13,626 nucleotides of DNA from CBIFWW01 sp966186435. Lineage in GTDB: Bacteria; Pseudomonadota; Gammaproteobacteria; Enterobacterales; Enterobacteriaceae. Every line of letters begins with the position of its first letter. The first letter of the stretch is position 1. The position numbers and the translations under genes were made by a program. This document shows, in pieces, positions 7,983 through 13,626 of this stretch. The DNA is taken from the NCBI GenBank assembly GCA_966186435.1, contig CBIFWW010000088.1, forward strand, positions 1 through 13,626, in the 5' to 3' direction. Under the pieces are notes generated by a model. That model was not told the origin of the DNA. It saw only the letters and a list, made by a program, of their open reading frames with translations, and did no database searches.

Positions 7983-9275
7983 ATGAAGAACTGGAGAACG
8001 CTGCTTCTCAGCATCGCTTTAGTCACCAATACCACCTTCGCAGCCCCTCAGGTGGTTGATAAGGTTGCCGCCGTTGTGAATAACGGCGTGGTGCTGGAAA
8101 GTGACGTCGATGGCCTGATGCAATCAGTGAAGCTTAATGCGAAACAGGCCGGCCAACAGCTGCCTGATGATAATGCCTTGCGCCATCAGATCCTTGAACG
8201 TCTGATCATGGATCAGATCGTATTGCAGATGGGCACCAAAATGGGCGTCAAAGTTTCTGACGAACAGCTGGATAGCGCCATTGCAAACATCGCCAAAGAA
8301 AACAATATGACGATGGATCAAATGCGTAGCCGTCTGGCTTACGACGGGTTGAACTACGCCACCTATCGCAACCAAATCCGTAAAGAGATGACCATCTCTG
8401 AAGTACGCAACAATGAAGTTCGCCGTCGCGTGACTATTCTGCCGCAGGAAGTAGACAGCCTGGCTCAGCAGGTTGGCAATCAAAACGATGCCAGCACCGA
8501 GCTGAACCTGAGCCACATCCTGATCCCACTGGCGGAAAACCCATCTTCCGATCAGGTGAACGAAGCGGCTGGCCAGGCCAAATCCATCGTTGACCAGGCA
8601 CGTAACGGTGCTGACTTCGGCAAACTGGCGATCACTTATTCTGCTGACCAGCAGGCGCTGAAAGGCGGCAACATGGGTTGGGGCCGTATTCAGGAACTGC
8701 CTTCTATTTTCGCCCAGGCGCTGAGCACCGCGAAAAAAGGTGACATCATCGGCCCAATCCGTTCAGGTGTTGGTTTCCATATCCTGAAGGTGAACGATAT
8801 GCGCGGCCAGTCCAAGAGCATTTCGGTGACCGAAATTCACGCACGCCACATTCTGCTGCGCCCATCCCCCGTGATGACCGACGATCAGGCCCGCGCCAAG
8901 CTGGAGCAAATTGCCGCCGATATTCAAAGTGGCAAAACCACCTTTGATAAAGCCGCTAAAGAAAACTCACAGGATCCTGGCTCAGCTAACCAGGGTGGCG
9001 ATCTGGGTTGGGCAACGCCTGATATCTACGATCCCGCCTTCCGTGATGCAATAATGAAAATGCAAAAAGGCCAAGTCAGCGCCCCGGTTCACTCCTCCTT
9101 CGGTTGGCATTTAATCCAATTGCTGGACTCTCGTAATGTGGATAAAACCGATGCAGCCCAGAAAGATCGTGCTTACCGGATGCTGTTCAACCGTAAATTC
9201 GCTGAAGAAGCAGCGACCTGGATGCAGGAACAACGCGCCAGCGCTTACGTGAAAATTCTGGATGGCAATGGTTAA
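7983..9275 (+). CDS. surA: Periplasmic chaperone / peptidyl-prolyl isomerase SurA
   Basis: Periplasmic chaperone that escorts unfolded outer-membrane barrels, LptD among them, to the Bam complex. The product is 430 aa from this ATG (E. coli 428). A signal peptide (MKNWRTLLLSIALVTNTTFA) ends just before APQVVDKVAAVVN. Then come the N-terminal chaperone domain (about 21-170), two parvulin domains, each opening with an S/R-HIL motif (LNLSHILIP near 173, IHARHILLRPSP near 285) and holding GGxxGW repeats, and the short C-terminal helix segment. The frame is open further upstream to 7935, but the 16 extra residues do not fit a signal peptide. GGAAAA, about 7 nt before 7983, supports the chosen start. 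The lptD-surA gap holds a small CCGC-TTT-GCGG hairpin (7952-7962). The stop overlaps the start of pdxA. Confidence 0.97.
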   Translation: MKNWRTLLLSIALVTNTTFAAPQVVDKVAAVVNNGVVLESDVDGLMQSVKLNAKQAGQQLPDDNALRHQILERLIMDQIVLQMGTKMGVKVSDEQLDSAIANIAKENNMTMDQMRSRLAYDGLNYATYRNQIRKEMTISEVRNNEVRRRVTILPQEVDSLAQQVGNQNDASTELNLSHILIPLAENPSSDQVNEAAGQAKSIVDQARNGADFGKLAITYSADQQALKGGNMGWGRIQELPSIFAQALSTAKKGDIIGPIRSGVGFHILKVNDMRGQSKSISVTEIHARHILLRPSPVMTDDQARAKLEQIAADIQSGKTTFDKAAKENSQDPGSANQGGDLGWATPDIYDPAFRDAIMKMQKGQVSAPVHSSFGWHLIQLLDSRNVDKTDAAQKDRAYRMLFNRKFAEEAATWMQEQRASAYVKILDGNG

Positions 9276-10263
9276 TCCTTCTCGTGTGGTTATCACTCCC
9301 GGCGAGCCAGCCGGGATTGGTCCAGATCTGGTCATCGCGCTCTCCGGGCGCGATTGGCCGGTTGAATTAGTGGTCTGCGCAGATCCGGTCTTATTGACCC
9401 AGCGGGCAGCTCAATTAGGCCAGTCGCTCACGCTTCTTCCTTATCAACCTAATATTCTCCCCGTTCCGCAGCAAGCGGGCACCCTCACCTTACTGCCGGT
9501 TTCACTTCAGGCACCCGCGATAGCCGGGGAGCTGGATGTGCGTAACGGTAGCTATGTGGTGGAAACCCTCGCACAAGCCTGCGATGGCTGTTTACGCGGG
9601 GAGTTTGCCGCATTAATTACCGGGCCGGTTCATAAGGGGATCATCAACGATGCAGGCATTCCCTTCACCGGGCATACCGAGTTTTTTGAAGAGCGGGCTA
9701 ACAGCGAAAAAGTGGTGATGATGCTAGCCACCGAAGAGCTGCGGGTGGCGCTGGTGACGACCCATCTGCCATTGAAAGCCATTTCCGACGCCATCACCCC
9801 GGCATTACTGCGACAAATCATCACTATTTTGCATCATGACCTACGCACCAAATTCGGTATCCCTCAGCCCCATATCCTGGTGTGTGGACTGAACCCCCAC
9901 GCTGGGGAAGGCGGCCATATGGGCAGTGAAGAGATCGACACCATTATCCCGGTATTAGATGAGATGCGTCACAAGCAGGGCATGAACCTGACTGGCCCAC
10001 TCCCGGCAGACACCTTGTTCCAACCCAAGTATCTCGACCATGCCGATGCCGTGCTGGCGATGTACCATGATCAAGGCCTGCCCGTGCTAAAATACCAGGG
10101 ATTTGGCCGCGCAGTGAATATCACCCTCGGCCTGCCTTTTATACGCACCTCGGTGGATCATGGGACCGCGCTTGATTTAGCGGGCACTGGCTCTGCCGCA
10201 GCGGGCAGTTTTATCACGGCGCTTAATCTCGCCATTAAAATGATTGTTAATAGTAATGACTAA
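9268..10263 (+). CDS. pdxA: 4-hydroxythreonine-4-phosphate dehydrogenase PdxA
   Basis: Oxidises 4-phosphohydroxy-L-threonine with NAD(P)+ in the DXP-dependent pyridoxal 5'-phosphate pathway; the product then condenses in the PdxJ reaction. The product is 331 aa (E. coli 329). The N terminus carries ITPGEPAGIGPDL. The metal-binding histidines fall at His166 (TTHLPL), His211 (LNPHAGEGGH) and His267 (MYHDQGLPVLKY), equivalent to E. coli 166, 211 and 266. An ATG at 9262 is also in frame. I chose 9268 because it aligns with the E. coli MVxxxR start and has TGGA at suitable spacing. The start overlaps the surA stop by 8 nt, and the end overlaps rsmA by 8 nt, suggesting translational coupling. Confidence 0.96.
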   Translation: MVNPSRVVITPGEPAGIGPDLVIALSGRDWPVELVVCADPVLLTQRAAQLGQSLTLLPYQPNILPVPQQAGTLTLLPVSLQAPAIAGELDVRNGSYVVETLAQACDGCLRGEFAALITGPVHKGIINDAGIPFTGHTEFFEERANSEKVVMMLATEELRVALVTTHLPLKAISDAITPALLRQIITILHHDLRTKFGIPQPHILVCGLNPHAGEGGHMGSEEIDTIIPVLDEMRHKQGMNLTGPLPADTLFQPKYLDHADAVLAMYHDQGLPVLKYQGFGRAVNITLGLPFIRTSVDHGTALDLAGTGSAAAGSFITALNLAIKMIVNSND

Positions 10264-11077
10264 TCGAGTCCATCAGGGCCACTTAGCCCGTAAACGCTTC
10301 GGGCAAAACTTCCTTAACGACCAGTTCGTTATTGATAGCATTGTATCCGCCATCAACCCACAAAACGGGCAGGCAATGGTCGAAATTGGGCCAGGCCTCG
10401 GCGCGCTGACAGAGCCTGTTGGCGATCGTATCGACAAACTCACCGTTATCGAACTGGACCGCGATTTGGCGGCCCGTTTACAGACCCACCCATTCCTGGC
10501 ACCCAAACTGACGATTTATCAGCAGGATGCTATGACCATGAACTTTGGTGAGCTGTCTGAAACCCTGGGCCAGCCCCTGCGTGTGTTTGGCAACCTGCCT
10601 TACAACATTTCGACCCCGCTGATGTTCCATCTGTTCACTTACACCAATGCCATCGCTGATATGCACTTTATGTTGCAGAAAGAAGTGGTTAACCGTTTGG
10701 TTGCAGGTCCGAACAGTAAAGCGTATGGTCGATTAAGTGTCATGGCCCAATACTACTGCCAGGTCATCCCTGTGCTGGAAGTACCGCCAACGGCCTTTAC
10801 CCCGGCACCGAAGGTGGATTCCGCCGTGGTACGCCTGGTTCCCCATGCTGTGATGCCGCACCCGGTTAAAGATTTGCGTATTCTGAGCCGCATTACCACT
10901 GAAGCCTTTAACCAGCGCCGGAAAACCATCCGCAACAGTCTGGGGAATTTGTTCAGTGTGGAAACACTGATTGAACTTGGCATCGACCCGGCAATGCGTG
11001 CAGAAAACATCAGCGTCGCGCAATACTGTCAACTGGCCAACTACGTCGCGCATAACCCGCCGTCGAAGGAGAATTAA
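10256..11077 (+). CDS. rsmA: 16S rRNA (A1518/A1519-N6)-dimethyltransferase RsmA (KsgA)
   Basis: SAM-dependent enzyme that dimethylates the two adjacent adenines in the helix 45 loop of 16S rRNA late in 30S assembly; loss gives kasugamycin resistance in E. coli. The product is 273 aa, identical in length to E. coli KsgA. SAM motif I is VEIGPGLGALTEP (GPG at 45-47), motif II includes IELDRDLA, and the catalytic NLPY motif is at 113-116. The C-terminal domain keeps TEAFNQRRKTIRNSLGN. The frame is open to 10244, but the ATG at 10256 aligns with the family start (MxNRVHQGHLARKRFGQNF). It lies inside the last codons of pdxA with no clear Shine-Dalgarno, so initiation probably depends on ribosomes finishing pdxA. 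apaG starts 3 nt after the stop. Confidence 0.97.
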   Translation: MTNRVHQGHLARKRFGQNFLNDQFVIDSIVSAINPQNGQAMVEIGPGLGALTEPVGDRIDKLTVIELDRDLAARLQTHPFLAPKLTIYQQDAMTMNFGELSETLGQPLRVFGNLPYNISTPLMFHLFTYTNAIADMHFMLQKEVVNRLVAGPNSKAYGRLSVMAQYYCQVIPVLEVPPTAFTPAPKVDSAVVRLVPHAVMPHPVKDLRILSRITTEAFNQRRKTIRNSLGNLFSVETLIELGIDPAMRAENISVAQYCQLANYVAHNPPSKEN

Positions 11078-11080
11078 GCC

Positions 11081-11458
11081 ATGTTAGATTCGCCCCGTGT
11101 TTGTGTTCAGGTGCAAAGCGTTTATATCGCCGCGCAATCCTCACCTGATAATGAGCGTTTTGTGTTTGCTTACACAGTAACGATCCGCAACCTGGGGCGT
11201 TACCCTGTGCAGCTTTTGGGCCGTTACTGGCTGATCACTAACGGTAATGGCCGTGAAACCGAAGTCCAGGGTGAAGGCGTGGTGGGGGAACAACCTCATA
11301 TTTTGCCAGGCAACGAATATCAATACACCAGTGGCGCCGTGCTTGAAACGCCGCTGGGCACCATGGAAGGCCATTACCAAATGGTTGATGAACAAGGGAA
11401 TGCGTTTACTGTCGCGATTCCGGTCTTCCGTCTCGCGATTCCAACGCTTATTCACTGA
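11081..11458 (+). CDS. apaG: ApaG domain protein (Co2+/Mg2+ efflux protein by family name)
   Basis: Small soluble protein of the ApaG family with an immunoglobulin/fibronectin-III-like fold. The product is 125 aa, the same as E. coli, and makes up the whole domain. Characteristic stretches are YTVTIRNLG, VQLLGRYWLITNGNG, VQGEGVVGEQP and the end of the domain, FRLAIPTLIH. Its biochemical role is not settled; the link to cobalt resistance comes from the Salmonella corD locus, and ApaG domains occur in eukaryotic F-box proteins. AAGGAG, overlapping the end of rsmA, is a strong ribosome binding site. It sits between rsmA and apaH, with 5 nt to apaH, so it is clearly an operon member. Confidence 0.95.
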   Translation: MLDSPRVCVQVQSVYIAAQSSPDNERFVFAYTVTIRNLGRYPVQLLGRYWLITNGNGRETEVQGEGVVGEQPHILPGNEYQYTSGAVLETPLGTMEGHYQMVDEQGNAFTVAIPVFRLAIPTLIH

Positions 11459-11463
11459 TAACC

Positions 11464-12312
11464 ATGTCTACCTACCTGATTGGCGACGTTCACGGTTGCT
11501 ACGATGAACTTATTGCCCTGTTAGACCAGGTTGAATTCAACCCGGCGCAGGACGTGTTATGGCTTACTGGCGATTTGGTGGCCCGAGGCTCTGGCTCACT
11601 GGAAGTCTTGCGCTACGTACGCGGGCTGGGGAGTGCGGTACGTCTGGTGCTGGGTAACCACGACCTCCACCTTTTGGCGGTATTTGCCGGGATTAGCCGT
11701 AATAAACCTAAAGACCGTATTAGCCCTCTGCTGGAAGCCCCCGATGCCGACCTATTGATTAATTGGCTACGTCGTCAACCGCTGTTGCAAGTGGATGAAG
11801 AGAAAAAGCTGGTAATGGCCCACGCCGGGATCACGCCGCAGTGGGATTTAGCCACCGCTAAGCAATGTGCCCGTGATGTGGAAGCGGTACTGTGTAGCGA
11901 TAGCTATCCGCTGTTTCTTGATGCCATGTATGGCGATATGCCAAACAACTGGTCGCCAGAATTGTCGGGCCTGTCGCGGCTGCGGTTTAGCACCAATGCG
12001 TTTACCCGTATGCGCTACTGCTTCCCTAACGGCCAATTGGATATGTACTGCAAAGACACACCGGATACCGCACCAGTACCGCTAAAGCCTTGGTTTGATT
12101 TAAACGGGCCGGTGCCACAGGAGTACAGCATTGTCTTCGGCCACTGGGCGTCCCTGGAAGGCAAAGGCACACCGGAAGGTATTTACGCGCTGGATACCGG
12201 GTGCTGCTGGGGTGGGGAACTCACCTGCCTGCGCTGGGAGGACAAGGCACTATTTCGCCAGCCTTCCAACCGCCATCGGGAGCAGGGTGAAGAACCCGCC
12301 ATCATCGCATAA
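11464..12312 (+). CDS. apaH: Symmetrical diadenosine tetraphosphatase ApaH
   Basis: Splits Ap4A symmetrically into two ADP, keeping alarmone levels low; in E. coli it also removes Np4 caps from RNA. The product is 282 aa (E. coli 280). It belongs to the PPP-type metallophosphatases: GDVHGC at residues 7-12, GDLVARG at 36-42 and GNHDLH near 65 supply metal ligands, and later histidines lie in MAHAGITPQWD and FGHWASLEGKG. Residue 43 is Ser where E. coli ApaH has Pro (ARGPGS). The ribosome binding site is weak, and the start lies 5 nt after the apaG stop, so coupling to apaG is likely. A strong terminator follows at once, ending the lptD-apaH cluster. Confidence 0.97.
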   Translation: MSTYLIGDVHGCYDELIALLDQVEFNPAQDVLWLTGDLVARGSGSLEVLRYVRGLGSAVRLVLGNHDLHLLAVFAGISRNKPKDRISPLLEAPDADLLINWLRRQPLLQVDEEKKLVMAHAGITPQWDLATAKQCARDVEAVLCSDSYPLFLDAMYGDMPNNWSPELSGLSRLRFSTNAFTRMRYCFPNGQLDMYCKDTPDTAPVPLKPWFDLNGPVPQEYSIVFGHWASLEGKGTPEGIYALDTGCCWGGELTCLRWEDKALFRQPSNRHREQGEEPAIIA

Positions 12313-12313
12313 C

Positions 12314-12337
12314 AAAAAAGGCCCTCGGGGCTTTTTT
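12314..12337. terminator. Bidirectional intrinsic terminator between apaH and folA
   Basis: GCCC (12321-12324) pairs with GGGC (12328-12331) across a TCG loop. The stem is flanked by six A on the left and six T on the right, which can extend it with one bulged G. Read on the plus strand, the stem is followed by TTTTTT just after the apaH stop. Read on the minus strand, it is followed by TTTTTT just after the folA stop. It therefore serves both convergent genes. Confidence 0.88.
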
Positions 12338-12338
12338 G

Positions 12339-12818
12339 CTAGCGTCGTTCAAGGATTTCGAAACAGTAGCTGTGGGAGTTTTTTTCATCCGCATCGTGGA
12401 ATTCGCTGAACACTGACTGCCACTCATCTGGCTCATATTCCGGGAACTGGGTGTCCCCTTCCACTTCAGCATCGATATGCGTCAGATACAGACGGTCGGC
12501 TTTCGGCAGCATTTGTTCATAAATCCGCCCACCGCCGATCACCATGATTTCCTCTATATCACCACAGGCAGCGATTGCCTGTTCCAGCGAGGTCGCCCAC
12601 TCAACGCGATCGTCGGTGCCGGGCTGGCGGCTGACCACAATGTTTTTACGGCCAGGCAGCGGGCGGCCAATGGATTCCCAGGTCAGGCGCCCCATGATCA
12701 CCGGCTTATTGAGCGTGTTGCGTTTAAACCATGCCAGATCGGCAGGGAGATCCCACGGCATAGCGTTTTCCATGCCGATAATACGGTCGACAGCTAATGC
12801 AGCAATCAAACTGATCAT
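12339..12818 (-). CDS. folA: Dihydrofolate reductase, type I chromosomal
   Basis: Reduces 7,8-dihydrofolate to tetrahydrofolate with NADPH; the target of trimethoprim. The product is 159 aa, the same as E. coli DHFR. The Met20 loop reads GMENAMPWDLPADL, with the catalytic Asp27, Trp22, Phe31 and Leu28 in place. Arg44, Thr46, Ser63, Arg57 and the IGGG stretch (94-97) of the cofactor site are present. Compared with E. coli there is Asp at 23 (Asn), Leu at 45 (His) and Arg at 64 (Ser), the last two in the NADPH phosphate region. Positions where E. coli trimethoprim-resistance changes are known (Pro21, Ala26, Leu28, Trp30, Ile94) have the sensitive residues. It is transcribed toward apaH from an E. 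coli-like promoter and shares the terminator between them. Confidence 0.98.
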   Translation of the reverse strand: MISLIAALAVDRIIGMENAMPWDLPADLAWFKRNTLNKPVIMGRLTWESIGRPLPGRKNIVVSRQPGTDDRVEWATSLEQAIAACGDIEEIMVIGGGRIYEQMLPKADRLYLTHIDAEVEGDTQFPEYEPDEWQSVFSEFHDADEKNSHSYCFEILERR

Positions 12819-12842
12819 GTTTAAATTCTCAACTGGAAAAAA

Positions 12843-12870
12843 ATTGTCGCCACTATACGGAAAGCGTAAT
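12843..12870 (-). promoter_or_regulatory. folA promoter, E. coli-like
   Basis: On the minus strand, GACAAT (12843-12848) serves as the -10 and ATTACG (12865-12870) as the likely -35, with a 16-nt spacer. The stretch TATAGTGGCGACAATTTTTT matches the E. coli folA promoter as I remember it, including the T run after the -10. The -10 lies about 25 nt upstream of the folA ATG. A weak GAG ribosome binding site sits 9 nt before the start. Confidence 0.7.
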
Positions 12871-12873
12871 CTT

Positions 12874-12883
12874 TAGTCGACTA
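12874..12883. repeat. 10-nt perfect palindrome upstream of the folA -35
   Basis: TAGTCGACTA reads the same on both strands and begins 4 nt beyond the folA -35 hexamer, where an activator or repressor dimer could sit. Nothing else in the sequence identifies a binding protein. A 10-nt palindrome can also arise by chance. Confidence 0.3.
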
Positions 12884-12897
12884 GGGGCAAGGGCCGA

Positions 12898-12942
12898 ATG
12901 ATGAATAATTTCTTATTGGCTGGTTCCCGAATAATAAATTAA
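12898..12942 (+). CDS. Possible 14-codon leader ORF (speculative)
   Basis: An ATG-ATG start with AAGGG 4 nt upstream (and AGGGG a little further) opens a 14-residue frame, MMNNFLLAGSRIIN, ending in TAA. It lies in the folA/exporter divergent region, 84 nt before the exporter start and on the same strand. The peptide has no run of one amino acid that would indicate classical attenuation. It may be chance. Confidence 0.12.
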   Translation: MMNNFLLAGSRIIN

Positions 12943-12955
12943 ACCTGAATAATTT
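12902..12955 (+). repeat. Repeated TGAATAATTT / GAATAAT motif
   Basis: TGAATAATTT occurs exactly at 12902-12911 and 12946-12955, 44 nt apart, with a third partial copy, GAATAAT, at 12929-12935. All lie in AT-rich DNA between the divergent folA and exporter genes. They could be binding sites for a regulator of the exporter, or simply AT-rich redundancy. Confidence 0.3.
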
Positions 12956-13026
12956 GGGGGATTGGCGATTAAACACCAACAACCTGAAGTATTACAGTTA
13001 CCTATACCTTTAATCCTGGAATGACC

Positions 13027-13626
13027 ATGTTAGAAACCACCTTCTTTATCGCCACCGTTGCCACTCTGGGGATGCTCTCCCCTGGGCCAGATTTCTTCTT
13101 AGTGATTAAGAATGCCGCCCGTTACCGCCGCTCAGCAGCAATGATGACCAGCGCAGGGGTGATTGCCGGGGTTTCTACCCACATGGCTTACTGTGTGGCA
13201 GGCCTGGCGGTGGTGATTACCACCACCCCCTGGCTGTTTGGGTTGCTTAAATACGCCGGGGCCGCTTACCTGGTGTGGATTGGCATCAATGCGCTGTTTT
13301 CTCGGGGCGGCAGCAAAATGGATGTCAGCCAGATGGCACCTCAACAAACCACCCTGCGTAAAGCCTTTCTTCAAGGATACCTGTGTAATCTGCTGAACCC
13401 GAAAGCGACTCTGTTCTTCCTGGCGATGTTCACTCAGGTATTGAATGTAAACTCCGGGATGCTGGAAAAACTGTGGTACGCGGGCATCATTGTCGGCCTT
13501 TCGGTGATTTGGTGGCCGTTACTGGTGGTGCCGATCCAGAGCGCACCGGTGCGTAAGGGGTTAGCTAAAGCACAAAAGATTATCGACAAGCTACTGGGTG
13601 GGATGCTGTTGGCTCTGGGCATCAAG
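13027..13626 (+). CDS. LysE/RhtB-family amino-acid exporter (3' end outside window)
   Basis: Inner-membrane exporter of the LysE superfamily, which pumps out amino acids such as threonine, homoserine or lysine; the substrate cannot be read from sequence. 200 residues are present. The N-terminal helix leads into the family signature LSPGPDFFLV (about residues 17-26). Further hydrophobic segments follow at about 40-65 and 70-90, then the conserved LCNLLNPKATLFFLAMF loop and helix (about 119-137), and hydrophobic stretches near 150-170 and 188-200. The pattern resembles E. coli RhtC (206 aa), so only a few residues are missing. An ATG at 13021 is in frame, but CTGGA at 13016-13020 is spaced correctly only for 13027. 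It diverges from folA; in E. coli K-12, kefC lies near folA instead, so this neighbour is lineage-specific. Confidence 0.88.
   Translation, partial: MLETTFFIATVATLGMLSPGPDFFLVIKNAARYRRSAAMMTSAGVIAGVSTHMAYCVAGLAVVITTTPWLFGLLKYAGAAYLVWIGINALFSRGGSKMDVSQMAPQQTTLRKAFLQGYLCNLLNPKATLFFLAMFTQVLNVNSGMLEKLWYAGIIVGLSVIWWPLLVVPIQSAPVRKGLAKAQKIIDKLLGGMLLALGIK

Noticed and set aside
1..13626. Mobile elements, defence system, CRISPR, tRNA or a novel gene cluster
   Set aside because: Every gene is a recognised core gene in conserved order and the intergenic regions are short. I saw no terminal inverted repeats, transposase, integrase, direct-repeat array or tRNA fold.

Overview
This window is a conserved chromosomal core block of a gamma-proteobacterium in the order Enterobacterales. 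The gene order is polB-rapA-rluA / djlA / lptD-surA-pdxA-rsmA-apaG-apaH / folA, which matches the E. coli K-12 leu-ara/car neighbourhood as I remember it. The encoded proteins are near full-length matches to their E. coli counterparts: RapA 968 aa, RluA 219 aa, DjlA 271 aa, ApaG 125 aa, FolA 159 aa. LptD and SurA look closer to Enterobacteriaceae/Erwiniaceae sequences than to Yersinia sequences recalled from memory. I would place the organism in or near those families, but not to genus. Base composition looks even across the window. I see no insertion sequence, integrase, tRNA, rRNA, CRISPR array or foreign island.

Layout. Bases 1-811 hold the 3' end of polB (DNA polymerase II), ending in a beta-clamp-binding tail. 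After a 140-nt gap comes rapA (RNA polymerase recycling ATPase), then rluA (rRNA/tRNA pseudouridine synthase). rluA meets the minus-strand gene djlA (membrane J-domain protein) tail to tail, and a shared hairpin at 4534-4553 covers djlA's own stop codon. A 162-nt divergent region (5368-5529) separates djlA from the long plus-strand cluster lptD-surA-pdxA-rsmA-apaG-apaH. In that cluster the genes lie close together or overlap; the surA/pdxA and pdxA/rsmA junctions are both 8-nt ATG-NN-TAA overlaps. A strong hairpin between two A/T tracts (12314-12337) ends apaH and also ends the convergent minus-strand folA. A 208-nt AT-rich divergent region follows. It contains a folA promoter that looks like E. 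coli's, a 10-nt palindrome, a repeated GAATAAT motif and a 14-codon mini-ORF. The window ends inside a LysE/RhtB-type exporter gene.

How the genes work together. lptD and surA are functionally linked: SurA is a periplasmic chaperone for outer-membrane barrels, including LptD, which inserts LPS. pdxA (vitamin B6), rsmA (16S rRNA dimethylation), apaG and apaH (Ap4A hydrolysis) are housekeeping genes in the same transcription unit. polB and rapA act on DNA and RNA polymerase transactions, rluA on RNA modification, and folA on tetrahydrofolate supply.

I found no undescribed system. The second-look items are small: the unusual start context of lptD, paired stop/start overlaps, a longer LptD surface loop, two cofactor-site substitutions in FolA, and unexplained symmetry or repeats in the two divergent intergenic regions. 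Gene assignments rest on recognition of protein motifs and remembered family sequences, not on a database search.
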